A stretch of 39,359 nt of DNA from Acidimicrobiales bacterium (GCA_022452145.1 JAKURY010000005.1:1-39359), one strand, 5' to 3'; shown: positions 1 through 8,488, numbered from the stretch's first letter. Numbers and translations: made by a program. Notes: generated by a model not told the origin, from the letters alone.

Positions 1-101
1 AGCGCGTCAGCGTCGGCGTCGTCCGAGGGGGCGCCGAAGAGGCCGCCCCCGTCGCCTTCAGGGACTTTCGGTTGATCCCCGGATCGATTCGCCATGCCCA
101 T
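1..101 (-). CDS. N-terminal fragment of an unknown protein, cut by the window edge
   Basis: Only the first 33 codons are visible. The peptide starts MGMANRSGDQPKVPEG, then becomes Gly- and Asp/Ala-rich (DDADADA). It has no hydrophobic segment and no motif I recognise. Two in-frame ATGs exist, at 101 and 95. I chose 101 because it lies 7 nt after a TAGGGT hexamer on the minus strand (109-114), the arrangement seen at many better-supported starts in this window. It is divergent from the zincin-like peptidase gene at 176. No function can be proposed from this fragment. Confidence 0.5.
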   Translation of the reverse strand, partial: MGMANRSGDQPKVPEGDGGGLFGAPSDDADADA

Positions 102-108
102 CGGGCGC

Positions 109-114
109 ACCCTA
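109..114 (-). promoter_or_regulatory. Probable -10 element for the truncated gene at 1-101
   Basis: TAGGGT on the minus strand fits TANNNT and ends 7 nt before ATG 101, so the transcript would be leaderless or nearly so. No convincing -35 was seen. Confidence 0.4.
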
Positions 115-163
115 GCGACGGCCCGTGACGGCCTCTGCGGCCACCGCCACCGGGCAGGACGCG

Positions 164-169
164 TACCAT
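164..169 (+). promoter_or_regulatory. Probable -10 element (TACCAT) for the zincin-like peptidase
   Basis: TACCAT followed by 6 nt and GTG 176. It decides the start: the alternative GTG at 125 has only the poorer hexamer TAGCGA ahead of it and adds 17 residues that look non-conserved. Confidence 0.45.
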
Positions 170-175
170 CGATCC

Positions 176-520
176 GTGGAACCGGTCGGGGTGGCGGCGT
201 TCGAACGGCTGGTCGCCGAAGCCCTCGACGGTCTGCCGACCGAACTGGCCGACCTCATGGACAACGTGGTCGTGCTGACCGCCGACCGGGGTCATCCACC
301 TGACCTGCTGGGACTCTACGACGGCATACCGCTCACCCAGCGGGAGGACTACGGAGGGTTGGCCATGCCCGACCGGATCCTCCTCTACCGCCTGTCCCTC
401 TGTGAGGTGTGCGCCGACGTCGACGAACTCCGCCACGAGGTGGCGGTCACCGTCGTACACGAGGTCGCCCACCACTTCGGCATCGACGACGACACCCTCA
501 ACGACCTGGGCTGGGCCTGA
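176..520 (+). CDS. Zincin-like metallopeptidase domain protein (DUF1025/PF06262 type)
   Basis: A 114-residue protein that is essentially one small zincin domain. The zinc-binding HEVAHH motif is at residues 95-100, with H95 and H99 as ligands and E96 as the general base, followed by FGIDDDTLNDLGW, the usual end of this actinobacterial family. The N-terminal part (FERLVAEALDGLPTEL) also matches the family start, which supports GTG 176 over GTG 125. There is no signal peptide, so it should be cytoplasmic. Family members are small proteins whose substrates are mostly unknown; I infer a metal-dependent peptidase fold but not a substrate. It converges with the acetyltransferase gene on the other strand, whose stop is only 12 nt away. 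Confidence 0.85.
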   Translation: MEPVGVAAFERLVAEALDGLPTELADLMDNVVVLTADRGHPPDLLGLYDGIPLTQREDYGGLAMPDRILLYRLSLCEVCADVDELRHEVAVTVVHEVAHHFGIDDDTLNDLGWA

Positions 521-532
521 GCAGGCCACCGG

Positions 533-973
533 TCAGGCGTCGGAGGCCTCCCTCGCCATTGGCACGTGAGCGATGTCATCCTCGATGAACTCCTCGCCGG
601 TCGGCAGGTAGCCGAGCGACGCGTACCAGGGCACGAGGTACGTCTGGGCGTCCAGGACGAGGCGTCCCGACGTCGTGGCGTGGACGTGGTCCAGCAGCAC
701 GCCTGCGAGGCCGTTGCCCCGGGCCTCGGTGCGGGTGGCCACCCGGCCTATGCGGTGACTGCCGTCGGGTTCGACCAGGACGCGCAGGTAGGCCGCCGGA
801 CCGCACGCACCGTCCAGCCACACGTGGCGGGTGCCCGGATCGGTGTCGCGTCCGTCCAACTCGGCGTACGGGCACTCCTGCTCGACGATGAACACGTCTA
901 TCCGCAGCCGGACCAGGTCGTGGAAGGTTCCTGGGTCGATATCCCGGAACCCCAGGTCGTGGATGGCCGTCAC
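533..973 (-). CDS. ElaA-like GNAT N-acetyltransferase
   Basis: A 146-residue GNAT protein. The N-terminal half carries VFIVEQECPYAELDGRDTD, the hallmark of the ElaA family, followed by RHVWL. The acetyl-CoA pyrophosphate loop is seen in RVATRTEARGNGLAG, and the C-terminal DAQTYLVPWYASLGY matches the last strands of the fold. The reaction would be transfer of acetyl from acetyl-CoA to an amine; the acceptor is not known for ElaA proteins. The reading frame stays open much further upstream, across the alpha/beta hydrolase gene, but homology begins here and GTG 973 lies 8 nt after a TAGCGT hexamer on the same strand. It is divergent from the hydrolase gene at 1035. Confidence 0.88.
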   Translation of the reverse strand: MTAIHDLGFRDIDPGTFHDLVRLRIDVFIVEQECPYAELDGRDTDPGTRHVWLDGACGPAAYLRVLVEPDGSHRIGRVATRTEARGNGLAGVLLDHVHATTSGRLVLDAQTYLVPWYASLGYLPTGEEFIEDDIAHVPMAREASDA

Positions 974-981
974 ATCGACGG

Positions 982-987
982 ACGCTA
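982..987 (-). promoter_or_regulatory. Probable -10 element (TAGCGT) for the ElaA-like gene
   Basis: TAGCGT on the minus strand, 8 nt before GTG 973. A perfect inverted repeat (TGCCCGC / GCGGGCA, 1001-1019) lies just upstream, between the two divergent genes. Confidence 0.4.
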
Positions 988-1034
988 GCCCTGTCGGGTT
1001 TGCCCGCCCGGCGCGGGCACCCGAAGATGGTGCC

Positions 1035-1871
1035 GTGGGAAACGCCGATCTGCCCTCGGGCATACAGCTCTGCCACGAGGCCTTCGGCGATACGGCCGAC
1101 CCCGCACTGCTGCTGGTGCACGGCCTCGGCAGCCAGCTCCTCCTCTGGGAGGAGGGCTTCTGCCAGGGCCTCGCCGCCACCGGATTCCACGTCATCCGGT
1201 ACGACCAGCGCGACAGCGGGCTTTCGACGGTGCTCGACGAGGGCACGGCGTACTCGTTGTCCGACATGGCCGCCGACGCCGTGGGGCTGCTGGACCACCT
1301 GGGGGAGGGCGACGCCCATGTCGTCGGGCTGTCGCTGGGCGGGATGGTTGCCCAGGTCCTGGCCGCCGAACACCCGGGCCGGTGCCGCAGCCTGGTGTCG
1401 ATGGCGTCCAGCACCGGCGACCGCCGGTTCGGACGACCCACGGATACCGCCCTCGAGGCCCTGGTCGCCCCGGCCCCGGAGGACCCGGTGCTTGCCGTCG
1501 AGAAGGACCTGGCCGACCGGCGGCTGTGGGCCAGCGTCTGGCATGACGACGACCACGCCAGGGCGGTGTTCGCGGCGTACGCGGACCGGAAGGTCCAGTC
1601 GCGGTCGGCTTGGGAACGACAGGCCCGAGCCTCCTTCGAGCAGGGCTCCCGGGAGGACCTCCTCGCCACCATCGAGGTCCCGACCCTCGTGCTCCACGGC
1701 ACCGCCGACACCCTCATCACGCTCGGCGGCGGCCGTCGTACCGCCGAGGTCATCCCCGGTGCTGAGCTGGTGGTGGTCGAGGGATGGGGCCACGACATGG
1801 CACCGGGGGCCTGGCCACAGCTGATCGACGCCATCTCGACCCACTGCCACCGGGTCGACGGCATCAACTGA
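1035..1871 (+). CDS. Alpha/beta hydrolase
   Basis: A 278-residue alpha/beta hydrolase fold enzyme. LLLVHGLGSQLLLW (about residues 26-38) forms the oxyanion loop, GLSLGG holds the nucleophile S100, HGTADTLI carries the probable acidic residue, and GWGHDM supplies the catalytic histidine. RYDQRDSGLS is the strand-4 motif typical of esterase/peroxidase-like members of the fold. There is no signal peptide, so it should be cytoplasmic. The frame extends upstream without homology, so I start at GTG 1035. It lies 25 bp ahead of the racemase gene and is probably co-transcribed with it. An acyl-CoA thioesterase or a hydrolase acting on a lipid intermediate would suit that neighbour, but the substrate cannot be read from the sequence. 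Confidence 0.85.
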   Translation: MGNADLPSGIQLCHEAFGDTADPALLLVHGLGSQLLLWEEGFCQGLAATGFHVIRYDQRDSGLSTVLDEGTAYSLSDMAADAVGLLDHLGEGDAHVVGLSLGGMVAQVLAAEHPGRCRSLVSMASSTGDRRFGRPTDTALEALVAPAPEDPVLAVEKDLADRRLWASVWHDDDHARAVFAAYADRKVQSRSAWERQARASFEQGSREDLLATIEVPTLVLHGTADTLITLGGGRRTAEVIPGAELVVVEGWGHDMAPGAWPQLIDAISTHCHRVDGIN

Positions 1872-1896
1872 CCGGGTCTACAGAGGAGAAGCCACC

Positions 1897-3039
1897 ATGG
1901 GAGCACTGGACGGAGTACGTGTTATCGAGTTGGCGGGGATCGGGCCCGGCCCGTTCTGCGGGATGATGCTGGCCGACATGGGGGCCGACGTGGTCCGCAT
2001 CGACCGGGCCGGATCGGTACGCGGTGGCGATCCGGGGTCACCACCGGCCATGGTCAACGGTCGGGGCCGCCGCAGCATCGGGGTTGACCTCAAGTCCGAC
2101 GGTGGGCGCAACCTGGTCCTGCAGCTCATCCAGGACGCCGATGTGGTCTTCGAGGGCTTCCGGCCCGGCGTGGCCGAACGCCTGGGCCTCGGTCCCGAGG
2201 ACTGCCTGGCGCTCAACCCGGCCATCGTCTACGGACGGATGACCGGCTGGGGCCAGGACGGCCCCTACGCCAGCACCGCCGGCCACGACATCAACTACAT
2301 CTCGTTGGCTGGGGCGCTGGCCCACATCGGTCGCCACGACAGCGGTCCGGTTCCACCCCTGAACCTGGTCGGCGACTTCGGCGGTGGTGGAATGTACCTG
2401 GCCTACGGAATCGTCTGCGCGCTGCTGTCGGCCCGGACCACCGGCGAGGGCCAGGTGGTGGACGCGGCCATGGTCGACGGAGCGGCCAGCCTCATGAGCT
2501 TCTTCTACGGCATGCTCCACACCGGCTTCACCACGGCCAACCGGGGCGAGAACATGCTCGACACTGGTGCCCACTTCTACGACGTCTACGAGTGCTCGGA
2601 CGGGGAGTACATCTCCATCGGGTCCATCGAGCCGCAGTTCTACGCCGAGCTGGTTCAGAGGCTGGGGCTGGATCCCGATGACTTCGCAGCCCAGCACGAC
2701 CAATCCAGGTGGCCCGAGCTGAAGGAGAAGGTCGCCGCGGTGGTGGCCACCAGGACCCGGGCCGAGTGGGACACCGTGCTGGAGGGAAGCGACGTCTGCT
2801 ACGCACCCGTCCTGACGGTGGCCGAGGCCATCGAGCACCCCCACAACGTGGCCAGGGGAACCTTCGTGGAAGTGGGTGGAATAGTCCAGCCAGGTCCTGC
2901 TCCCCGCCTCAGTGGGACCCCCGGCGACATTCGCCGACCGCCTCCCCACGAGGGCCAGCACACCGACGAGATCCTGGCCGAGGCCGGCCTGGGGGACGAG
3001 GAGATCGCCGCACTCCGGGATGCCGGCGCCGTGGCCTGA
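1897..3039 (+). CDS. Alpha-methylacyl-CoA racemase, CoA-transferase family III
   Basis: A 380-residue CaiB/BaiF-fold protein. The opening (LDGVRVIELAGIGPGPFCGM), MTGWGQDGPY and AGHDINYISLAGAL are typical of alpha-methylacyl-CoA racemases (AMACR/Mcr) rather than formyl- or succinyl-CoA transferases. The expected catalytic pair is present: H130 in GHDINY and D160 in GDFGGGG, equivalent to H126 and D156 of the M. tuberculosis enzyme. It epimerises 2-methylacyl-CoA esters so that branched or sterol side chains can enter beta-oxidation. A clear Shine-Dalgarno (GAGGAGAA) precedes the ATG. It is the middle of a hydrolase-racemase-deacetylase run on the plus strand. Confidence 0.9.
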   Translation: MGALDGVRVIELAGIGPGPFCGMMLADMGADVVRIDRAGSVRGGDPGSPPAMVNGRGRRSIGVDLKSDGGRNLVLQLIQDADVVFEGFRPGVAERLGLGPEDCLALNPAIVYGRMTGWGQDGPYASTAGHDINYISLAGALAHIGRHDSGPVPPLNLVGDFGGGGMYLAYGIVCALLSARTTGEGQVVDAAMVDGAASLMSFFYGMLHTGFTTANRGENMLDTGAHFYDVYECSDGEYISIGSIEPQFYAELVQRLGLDPDDFAAQHDQSRWPELKEKVAAVVATRTRAEWDTVLEGSDVCYAPVLTVAEAIEHPHNVARGTFVEVGGIVQPGPAPRLSGTPGDIRRPPPHEGQHTDEILAEAGLGDEEIAALRDAGAVA

Positions 3040-3041
3040 CG

Positions 3042-3866
3042 ATGGCCACCGTCGTGTTCCTCCACGCCCATCCCGACGACGAGGCGCTGGCCACCGGCGG
3101 CACCATGGCCCGGATGGCCGACGATGGCCACCGGGTCGTCCTCGTAGTGGCCACCCGCGGCGAGGAGGGTGAGCCGGTCCCGGGCGTGTTGGCCGACGGC
3201 GAGGACCTGGCCGACCGGCGGACGGCGGAGGTCCATGCGGCGGCCGGGATCCTGGGCGTCCACCGGGTGGACTTCCTGGGCTACCGGGACAGCGGGATGG
3301 CCGATGATCCGGCCAACCACCATCCGGACTGCTTCTGGCGGGCCGACGTGGTCCTCGCCGCGGAACGCCTCGAGGACCTGTTGGTGGACGAGGAGCCCGA
3401 CCTCCTGGTGGTCTACGACCCGTTCGGCGGCTACGGGCACCCCGACCACATCCAGGTCCACCGGGTCGGGCGGCGGTGGGCGTCCGACGTCGGCGGCGTC
3501 CGGGTGCGCTGGGTGACGATGAACCGGGACGCCATTCGGGTGTCCATCGACCGGGCTGCCGACGACCTGGCGGCCGGCGGAGTCGAGTGGGCGGACGCCG
3601 AGATGCTAGAGGTGCGGCGCCAGCGCACCCAGACCGCCTCGTTCGGCATGCCGGACGACGAGATCACCCACGCCGTGGACGTCTCGACGGTCATCGGCCG
3701 CAAGCGAGAGGCCATCCGGGCCCACGCCAGCCAGGTGGCCACCGACTCGTTCTTCCTGGCCATGCCTGACGAGGCGTTCGCAGCCACCTTCGGTACCGAG
3801 TGGTTTGTGGATCCCGGCCGTCCCAGGTTCGGGCAGGCGCAGTGCACCGATCTGCTGCTGGCATGA
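3042..3866 (+). CDS. PIG-L family deacetylase, MshB/Mca-like
   Basis: A 274-residue zinc-dependent deacetylase of the LmbE/PIG-L family. The signature AHPDDE is at residues 9-14 (H10, D12 and D13 for zinc and catalysis), and GHPDHI with H133 and H136 provides the second metal-binding cluster. In Actinobacteria this family includes MshB (mycothiol synthesis) and Mca (mycothiol S-conjugate amidase); the long insert and the C-terminal AHASQVATDSFF region suggest Mca/MshB-like activity, but I cannot decide between them. The ATG is 2 nt after the racemase stop, so translation is probably coupled. It would act in the cytoplasm on an N-acetylglucosamine-type substrate. Confidence 0.85.
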   Translation: MATVVFLHAHPDDEALATGGTMARMADDGHRVVLVVATRGEEGEPVPGVLADGEDLADRRTAEVHAAAGILGVHRVDFLGYRDSGMADDPANHHPDCFWRADVVLAAERLEDLLVDEEPDLLVVYDPFGGYGHPDHIQVHRVGRRWASDVGGVRVRWVTMNRDAIRVSIDRAADDLAAGGVEWADAEMLEVRRQRTQTASFGMPDDEITHAVDVSTVIGRKREAIRAHASQVATDSFFLAMPDEAFAATFGTEWFVDPGRPRFGQAQCTDLLLA

Positions 3867-3873
3867 TGTCGCG

Positions 3874-4260
3874 ATGACCACCGTGGCGCTCGTCGTCGGT
3901 TCCCTACGCGGCCTCCACGAGGGGATGGCATGGGTGATGGTGGTCGGCAACGGGATGGCCGGCGCCTGGGCGTTGGCCGCCCACCGGGTCGGGGCGATGC
4001 GGGGCCGGGCACTGTGGTGGTTCACCGCCCTGGTGCAGGTGGCCATCGCCGTCCAGGTCACCATGGGCGTCGGCATGGTGGCTGGCCAGGGGATCGATCC
4101 GCCGCAGTTCCACCTCTTCTACGGCTTCGTGGCCCTCATCACCGTGGGCATCGTCTACAGCTACCGGCAGAGCCTGAGGCCGCATCGCCACCTGCTCTAC
4201 GGCTTCGCCGGCCTCTTCCTGATGGGCCTGGGCATCCGGGCCATGCTCGTCATCGCCTGA
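3874..4260 (+). CDS. Small integral membrane protein, unknown function
   Basis: A 128-residue protein with about four predicted membrane helices (roughly residues 18-37, 47-70, 80-97 and 107-126). The connecting loops are short and the last one is basic (SYRQSLRPHRH). Histidines H13, H37, H80, H104 and H106 sit near helix ends, so haem or metal binding is conceivable, but there is no recognised motif. I start at ATG 3874 because the upstream in-frame sequence overlaps the deacetylase gene and is not membrane-like. It lies 7 nt after that gene and is followed 15 nt later by the convergent pckG stop. I do not recognise the family. Confidence 0.7.
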   Translation: MTTVALVVGSLRGLHEGMAWVMVVGNGMAGAWALAAHRVGAMRGRALWWFTALVQVAIAVQVTMGVGMVAGQGIDPPQFHLFYGFVALITVGIVYSYRQSLRPHRHLLYGFAGLFLMGLGIRAMLVIA

Positions 4261-4275
4261 GGGGCTGCCCGGGGC

Positions 4276-6084
4276 CTACGAGGCGTCGTCGAGACGCCGC
4301 CGCAGGTCGTCCAACTCGGCGTCCAGCCGCTTGGGCAACCGATCGCCGATCATGGAGTAGTGCTCGTTGATGAGCGCCACCTCGTGGCCCCATGAGGAGG
4401 GGTCCACGCTCAGGAGGTGGGCCATGGTTTCGTTGTCCACGTCCAGGCCGGTGCGGTCTATGGCGTCGATGGTCGGGACCAGCCCTATCGGGGTGTCGGT
4501 CGCCGAACCGGTACCGGCCACCCGGTCGACCACCCACTCGAGAACCCGTATGTTCTCACCGAAGCCCGGCCACATGAAGCGGCCCCCTGCGTCCTTCCGG
4601 AACCAGTTCACCCAGAAGAGCTTCGGGAGGCGGGCGGCCTCGGCACGGTCGCCGATCGACAACCAGTGCGAGAAGTAGTCGCCCACGTTGTAGCCGATGA
4701 ACGGAAGCATGGCGAAGGGGTCGAAGCGAACCTGTCCGATGGCACCGGCGGCGGCTGCCGTCTTCTCCGAGCTCATGATCGAGCCGAGGAACACCCCGTG
4801 GTCCCAGTCCCTGGCCTCGGTCACCAGCGGCACGTTGGTTGCACGCCGACCCCCGAACAGGATCGCCGAGATCGGGACGCCGGCCGGATCCTGCCACTCC
4901 GGCGCGATTGACGGGCACTGCGCTGCGGGTGTGGTGAACCGGGCATTGGGATGGGCGGCCGGGGTCTCGCTTTCAGGAGTCCACGCCTTGCCGCGCCAGT
5001 CGGTGAGCCTCTCCGGGGGCTCTTCGGTCATGCCCTCCCACCAGACGTCTCCGTCCGCCGTCAGGGCCACGTTGGTGAACACGGAGTTGCCCCACATGGT
5101 CTGCATGGCGTTGGCGTTGGTGGGCTCCGAAGTACCGGGGGCGACGCCGAAGAACCCGGCCTCCGGGTTGATGGCGTAGAGGCGGCCGTCCTCGCCGAAC
5201 TTCATCCAGGCGATGTCGTCGCCGATCGTCTCCACCTTCCACCCGGGAAGCGTCGGGACCAGCATGGCCATGTTGGTCTTGCCGCACGCCGACGGGAAGG
5301 CGGCAGCCACGTAGGTCTTCCCGCCCTCCGGGGAGGTCAGACCGAGGATGAGCATGTGCTCGGCCAGCCAGCCGTCCTCGCGGGCCATCGTAGAGGCGAT
5401 CCGCAGGGCGAAGCACTTCTTCCCGAGCAGGGCGTTGCCGCCGTAGCCCGATCCGTACGACCAGATCTCGCGGGTCTCCGGAAAGTGGGAGATGTACTTG
5501 TTGTCGGCGTCGCACGGCCACGCCACGTCGGCCTCGCCCACCTCCAGGGGTGCGCCCACCGAGTGCACGCACGGTACGAAGTCGTCGTCGCCCAGCACAT
5601 CGAGGGCGGCGCTCCCCATCCGGGTCATGATCCGCATGCTGACCGCCACGTAGGCCGAGTCGGTCAGCTGCACGCCTGTGTGGGCTAGGGGCGAACCCAG
5701 CGGACCCATCGAGAACGGCACCACGTACATGGTCCGTCCGAGCATGGAGCCCCGGTAGAGCTCCATCATCTCGGCCTTGAGGGTGGGCGGATCCCGCCAG
5801 TTGTTGGTGGGGCCGGCGTCGACCGGGTTGGTGGTGGCGATGTAGGTGCGGTCCTCGACCCGGGCGACGTCACCCGGATCGGACAGGGCCAGGTAGCTGT
5901 TGGGCCGCAACCCGTCGTTCAGGCGCTGGAACGTGCCGGCCTCGACCAGCTCGGCGGCCAGGCGGCCGTACTCGTCGGACGAGCCGTCACACCAGTGAAC
6001 GGTGTCCGGTGCCATGACCGCAGCCCATTCCTCGACCCAGTCGAGGAGCCTGCGGTTGGTCGTGGGTTCGTCGTGTATCGCCAT
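4276..6084 (-). CDS. pckG: Phosphoenolpyruvate carboxykinase (GTP)
   Basis: A 602-residue GTP-dependent PEP carboxykinase, the usual length for the family. It converts oxaloacetate plus GTP to PEP, CO2 and GDP in the cytoplasm, the entry step to gluconeogenesis. The kinase-1 P-loop [12 protein letters not shown] is near residues 262-273 and includes the reactive cysteine typical of GTP-type enzymes. The kinase-2 motif GDDIAWM follows, and the guanine-pocket region with FWVNWFRKD is intact. The frame extends 13 codons further upstream, but ATG 6084 gives the normal N-terminus ([16 protein letters not shown]). Transcribed alone on the minus strand, 107 nt downstream of the cold-shock-like gene. 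Confidence 0.96.
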   Translation of the reverse strand: MAIHDEPTTNRRLLDWVEEWAAVMAPDTVHWCDGSSDEYGRLAAELVEAGTFQRLNDGLRPNSYLALSDPGDVARVEDRTYIATTNPVDAGPTNNWRDPPTLKAEMMELYRGSMLGRTMYVVPFSMGPLGSPLAHTGVQLTDSAYVAVSMRIMTRMGSAALDVLGDDDFVPCVHSVGAPLEVGEADVAWPCDADNKYISHFPETREIWSYGSGYGGNALLGKKCFALRIASTMAREDGWLAEHMLILGLTSPEGGKTYVAAAFPSACGKTNMAMLVPTLPGWKVETIGDDIAWMKFGEDGRLYAINPEAGFFGVAPGTSEPTNANAMQTMWGNSVFTNVALTADGDVWWEGMTEEPPERLTDWRGKAWTPESETPAAHPNARFTTPAAQCPSIAPEWQDPAGVPISAILFGGRRATNVPLVTEARDWDHGVFLGSIMSSEKTAAAAGAIGQVRFDPFAMLPFIGYNVGDYFSHWLSIGDRAEAARLPKLFWVNWFRKDAGGRFMWPGFGENIRVLEWVVDRVAGTGSATDTPIGLVPTIDAIDRTGLDVDNETMAHLLSVDPSSWGHEVALINEHYSMIGDRLPKRLDAELDDLRRRLDDAS

Positions 6085-6191
6085 CGCCGCCCATTGGTAT
6101 AGGCCGTGGTGTGACGATGCCACACGGGGGAGGTGTGACAGTGGTCAATCGGCCTCGACGCCCGACCGGGCCGGTCGACGGCCGGCAGGAC

Positions 6192-6416
6192 TCAGGTCAG
6201 TTCCGGGGTGCCCATGTCGACCTCGGAGCCCAGCGACAGTGATGTGGCCCGCTGGTCGGCGTCCAGGACGAACAGGACCCGCTGCCCCTGGCGGAGCATG
6301 CGGAACACCGAGCCGTCGAGCGCGCCGTCGGCGAGGTCGAACTCGGCGAAGTCGGTCTCCCGTATGACGATGCCGTCACCGGTTCCCGGGTCGTAGGACT
6401 TGATGACGCCCTGCAC
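6192..6416 (-). CDS. Small cold-shock-like (OB-fold) protein
   Basis: A 74-residue acidic protein. The opening MQGVIKSYDPGTGDGIVIRE has the layout of a cold-shock domain (compare MxGxVKWF...KGxGFI), and GQRVLFVLD plus the following strand match its second half. The aromatic RNP1/RNP2 residues that stack on nucleic acid are largely missing: WF is replaced by SY and GFGFI by GDGIVI. A GGGGGAG Shine-Dalgarno precedes the ATG. It lies 24 nt downstream of rpmB on the same strand, so the two are probably co-transcribed. Nucleic-acid binding is plausible, but the substitutions make a protein-binding OB fold equally possible. Confidence 0.75.
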   Translation of the reverse strand: MQGVIKSYDPGTGDGIVIRETDFAEFDLADGALDGSVFRMLRQGQRVLFVLDADQRATSLSLGSEVDMGTPELT

Positions 6417-6440
6417 GCTGGCTCCCCCTGATCCGGTCGA

Positions 6441-6635
6441 TCAGTGGCTGGCCTTGACGACCTTGCCGGCCTTGATGCAGCCGGTGCAGACGTTGATGCG
6501 CCTCGTGGACCTGCCGACGACGGCCCGTACCCGCTGGATGTTGGGGTTCCAGCGGCGGTTGGTCCGCCGATGGGAGTGGCTCAGCGACTTGCCGAACCAG
6601 GGCTTCTTGCCGCAGATCTCACAGACGGACGCCAT
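6441..6635 (-). CDS. rpmB: Ribosomal protein bL28
   Basis: A 64-residue L28 of the large ribosomal subunit. MASVCEICGKKPWFGKSLSHSH, RRWNPNIQ and the C-terminal CTGCIKAGKVVK are diagnostic. Two CxxC pairs (C5/C8 and C50/C53) make this the zinc-binding C+ form. I start at ATG 6635, which has GAGG upstream; the longer open frame has no homology. It is divergent from fakA, as in many actinobacterial genomes, with about 210 bp between them. Confidence 0.97.
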   Translation of the reverse strand: MASVCEICGKKPWFGKSLSHSHRRTNRRWNPNIQRVRAVVGRSTRRINVCTGCIKAGKVVKASH

Positions 6636-6830
6636 CACACACCTCGATCGCCTCGACCGGTCGGGCCATCCGGTCCGGTCCTTGAACGCCGCAAGGCTAC
6701 GGCGGTAGACGAGGGGTCTCCAACCACCGGGGGGTAGTGCGGCGCGCGTCAATCCGTTCGCCGGGCGTGTCATGCGGCGCGCGTAACGCCGTTGGCCGGA
6801 CGATTAGGAGAGGCTCCGCCGGGTGGTGGC

Positions 6831-6836
6831 TACGCT
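6831..6836 (+). promoter_or_regulatory. Probable -10 element (TACGCT) for fakA
   Basis: TACGCT followed by 8 nt and GTG 6845. No Shine-Dalgarno is present, consistent with leaderless initiation. Confidence 0.45.
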
Positions 6837-6844
6837 CGTGGCCC

Positions 6845-8488
6845 GTGACCGCCACCTCTCTGGACGCCGGGGCACTGCGCGCCCTGATGGGCACCTTCCG
6901 GGATGCGCTGACCATGCACCGCGAGGTGCTCAACCTCCTCAACGTCTATCCGGTGCCCGACGGGGACACTGGGTCGAACATGGTCATGACCGCCGACTCG
7001 GTAGTGGCCGAACTGGACGGCCTGGACGACGGCACGGCGGCGGAGATGGCCCAGGTGACGGTGGCCATCTCGCACGGTTCGCTGATGGGTGCCCGCGGCA
7101 ACTCTGGGGTCATCCTCTCCCAGGTCCTGCGCGGCCTCTCCGGGGTGTTCGCCGATGCGGGGGCGGTCGACGGACGGGTCCTCGCCGACGGTCTCGCCGC
7201 AGCGTCGACCGCTGCCTACGCCGCCGTCATGAGGCCGGTGGAGGGCACCATCCTCACCGTGGTACGCGAATCGGCCGTCGCCGCCGTCGCCGCCGCCGAT
7301 TCCGGTGGCGACCTGCTGGTCGTGGCCGAATCGGCCCGGGCGGTCGGGGGCGAGAGCCTGGCCCGCACCCCGGACCTGCTACCCGTGCTGGCCGACGCAG
7401 GCGTTGTCGACGCAGGAGGGAGTGGCTTCCTGCTGCTCCTGGATGCCGTGCTCACGGCCGTCGACGGACGCCCCCTGCCGGACCCCCCGGAGCTGGTGAC
7501 CCCGGTCGGTGCGGCCCGGCCCGACGACCACGGAACCGATCGGCCGGAAGGGACCCGGTACGAGGTCATGTTCTTCCTCGACGCCCCCGATGGGGCGGTC
7601 GAGGGCTTCAGGGAGGCCTGGGCGGCGCTGGGCGACTCCATCGTCGTGGTGGGCGGGGACGGTGTCTGGAACTGCCACGTCCACACGGATGACATCGGCG
7701 GAGCCGTCGAGGCCGGCATCAGGGTCGGCCGACCCCACCGGATCCGGGTCACCGACCTCTTCGAGGAGGTGGAGGAGCAGGCCTGGGTCCGCGACCAGAT
7801 CTCCGCTGACGCCGAGGACGTGGGCGACCCGGTGCCGTGCGCCGTGGTGGCGGTGGCCAACGGTGCTGGGATCCGCGACATCTTCCACTCCCTCGGGGTG
7901 CACAGGGTGGTGGCCGGCGGACAGTCCATGAACCCGTCCACCGCCGATCTGCTGGCCGCCGTCGAGGCGGTGCCGGCCGACGAGGTGGTGATCCTGCCCA
8001 ACAACGGCAACATCATCGCGGCGGCCACCCAGGTCGACGCCCAGACGTCCAAGACGGTCCGGGTGGTGCCCACCCGGGGTATCACCGAGGGGTTCGCCTC
8101 GCTGCTGGAGTACGACCCACGGGGAACGGCCGAGGACAACCTGGCTGGCATGGCCGACGCCGCCGACGGCGTGGTGGCTGGCGAGGTCACGGTCGCCGTC
8201 CGTGACTCCGGCAGCGACGTCGGCGACATCGTCGAGGGTGACCACCTCGGCCTCAGTGGAGGCAGGGTGCGGGTGGTCGCCGGATCGGCGTTCGACGCCA
8301 CCACCGGGCTCCTGGCCGACCTGGTCGACGACTCGCACGAGATCGTCACGGTGATCGCCGGTGCCGACGCCGTCGAGGCCACCACGGCGGCCATCGTCTC
8401 GTGGCTGGAGGCCGAGCATCCGGGCATAGAGGTCGAGGTCCACGAGGGGGGCCAGCCCCTCTACCCGTACTTCCTAGGCGTGGAGTAG
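6845..8488 (+). CDS. fakA: Fatty acid kinase catalytic subunit-like protein (DAK2/YloV family)
   Basis: A 547-residue protein. The N-terminal DAK2 kinase domain carries NVYPVPDGDTGSNM at residues 33-46, whose aspartates bind the Mg-ATP, followed by GARGNSGVILSQ and the GT(I/L)LTV segment. The rest matches the YloV middle and C-terminal domains (GAGIRDIFHSLG, LPNNGNII, TRGITEGFASLLEYDP). In characterised systems FakA phosphorylates fatty acids held by a DegV-type FakB partner to feed PlsX/PlsY phospholipid synthesis; plsX is nearby at 14208, but no degV/fakB gene is in the window. I start at GTG 6845 because the upstream frame has no homology and TACGCT sits 8 nt ahead. Confidence 0.88.
   Translation: MTATSLDAGALRALMGTFRDALTMHREVLNLLNVYPVPDGDTGSNMVMTADSVVAELDGLDDGTAAEMAQVTVAISHGSLMGARGNSGVILSQVLRGLSGVFADAGAVDGRVLADGLAAASTAAYAAVMRPVEGTILTVVRESAVAAVAAADSGGDLLVVAESARAVGGESLARTPDLLPVLADAGVVDAGGSGFLLLLDAVLTAVDGRPLPDPPELVTPVGAARPDDHGTDRPEGTRYEVMFFLDAPDGAVEGFREAWAALGDSIVVVGGDGVWNCHVHTDDIGGAVEAGIRVGRPHRIRVTDLFEEVEEQAWVRDQISADAEDVGDPVPCAVVAVANGAGIRDIFHSLGVHRVVAGGQSMNPSTADLLAAVEAVPADEVVILPNNGNIIAAATQVDAQTSKTVRVVPTRGITEGFASLLEYDPRGTAEDNLAGMADAADGVVAGEVTVAVRDSGSDVGDIVEGDHLGLSGGRVRVVAGSAFDATTGLLADLVDDSHEIVTVIAGADAVEATTAAIVSWLEAEHPGIEVEVHEGGQPLYPYFLGVE

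Noticed and set aside
125-175. Upstream GTG start for the zincin-like peptidase
   Set aside because: Adds 17 low-complexity residues; GTG 176 has the better -10 hexamer and matches the family start.
533-1906. 457-codon minus-strand frame covering the acetyltransferase and the hydrolase gene
   Set aside because: Only the last 146 codons show GNAT homology; the rest is a Ser/Arg-rich shadow of the hydrolase gene.
6085-6191. Clear -10 hexamer for pckG
   Set aside because: The minus-strand sequence contains CTATACCAAT near the start but no exact TANNNT at the usual spacing, so I did not annotate a site.
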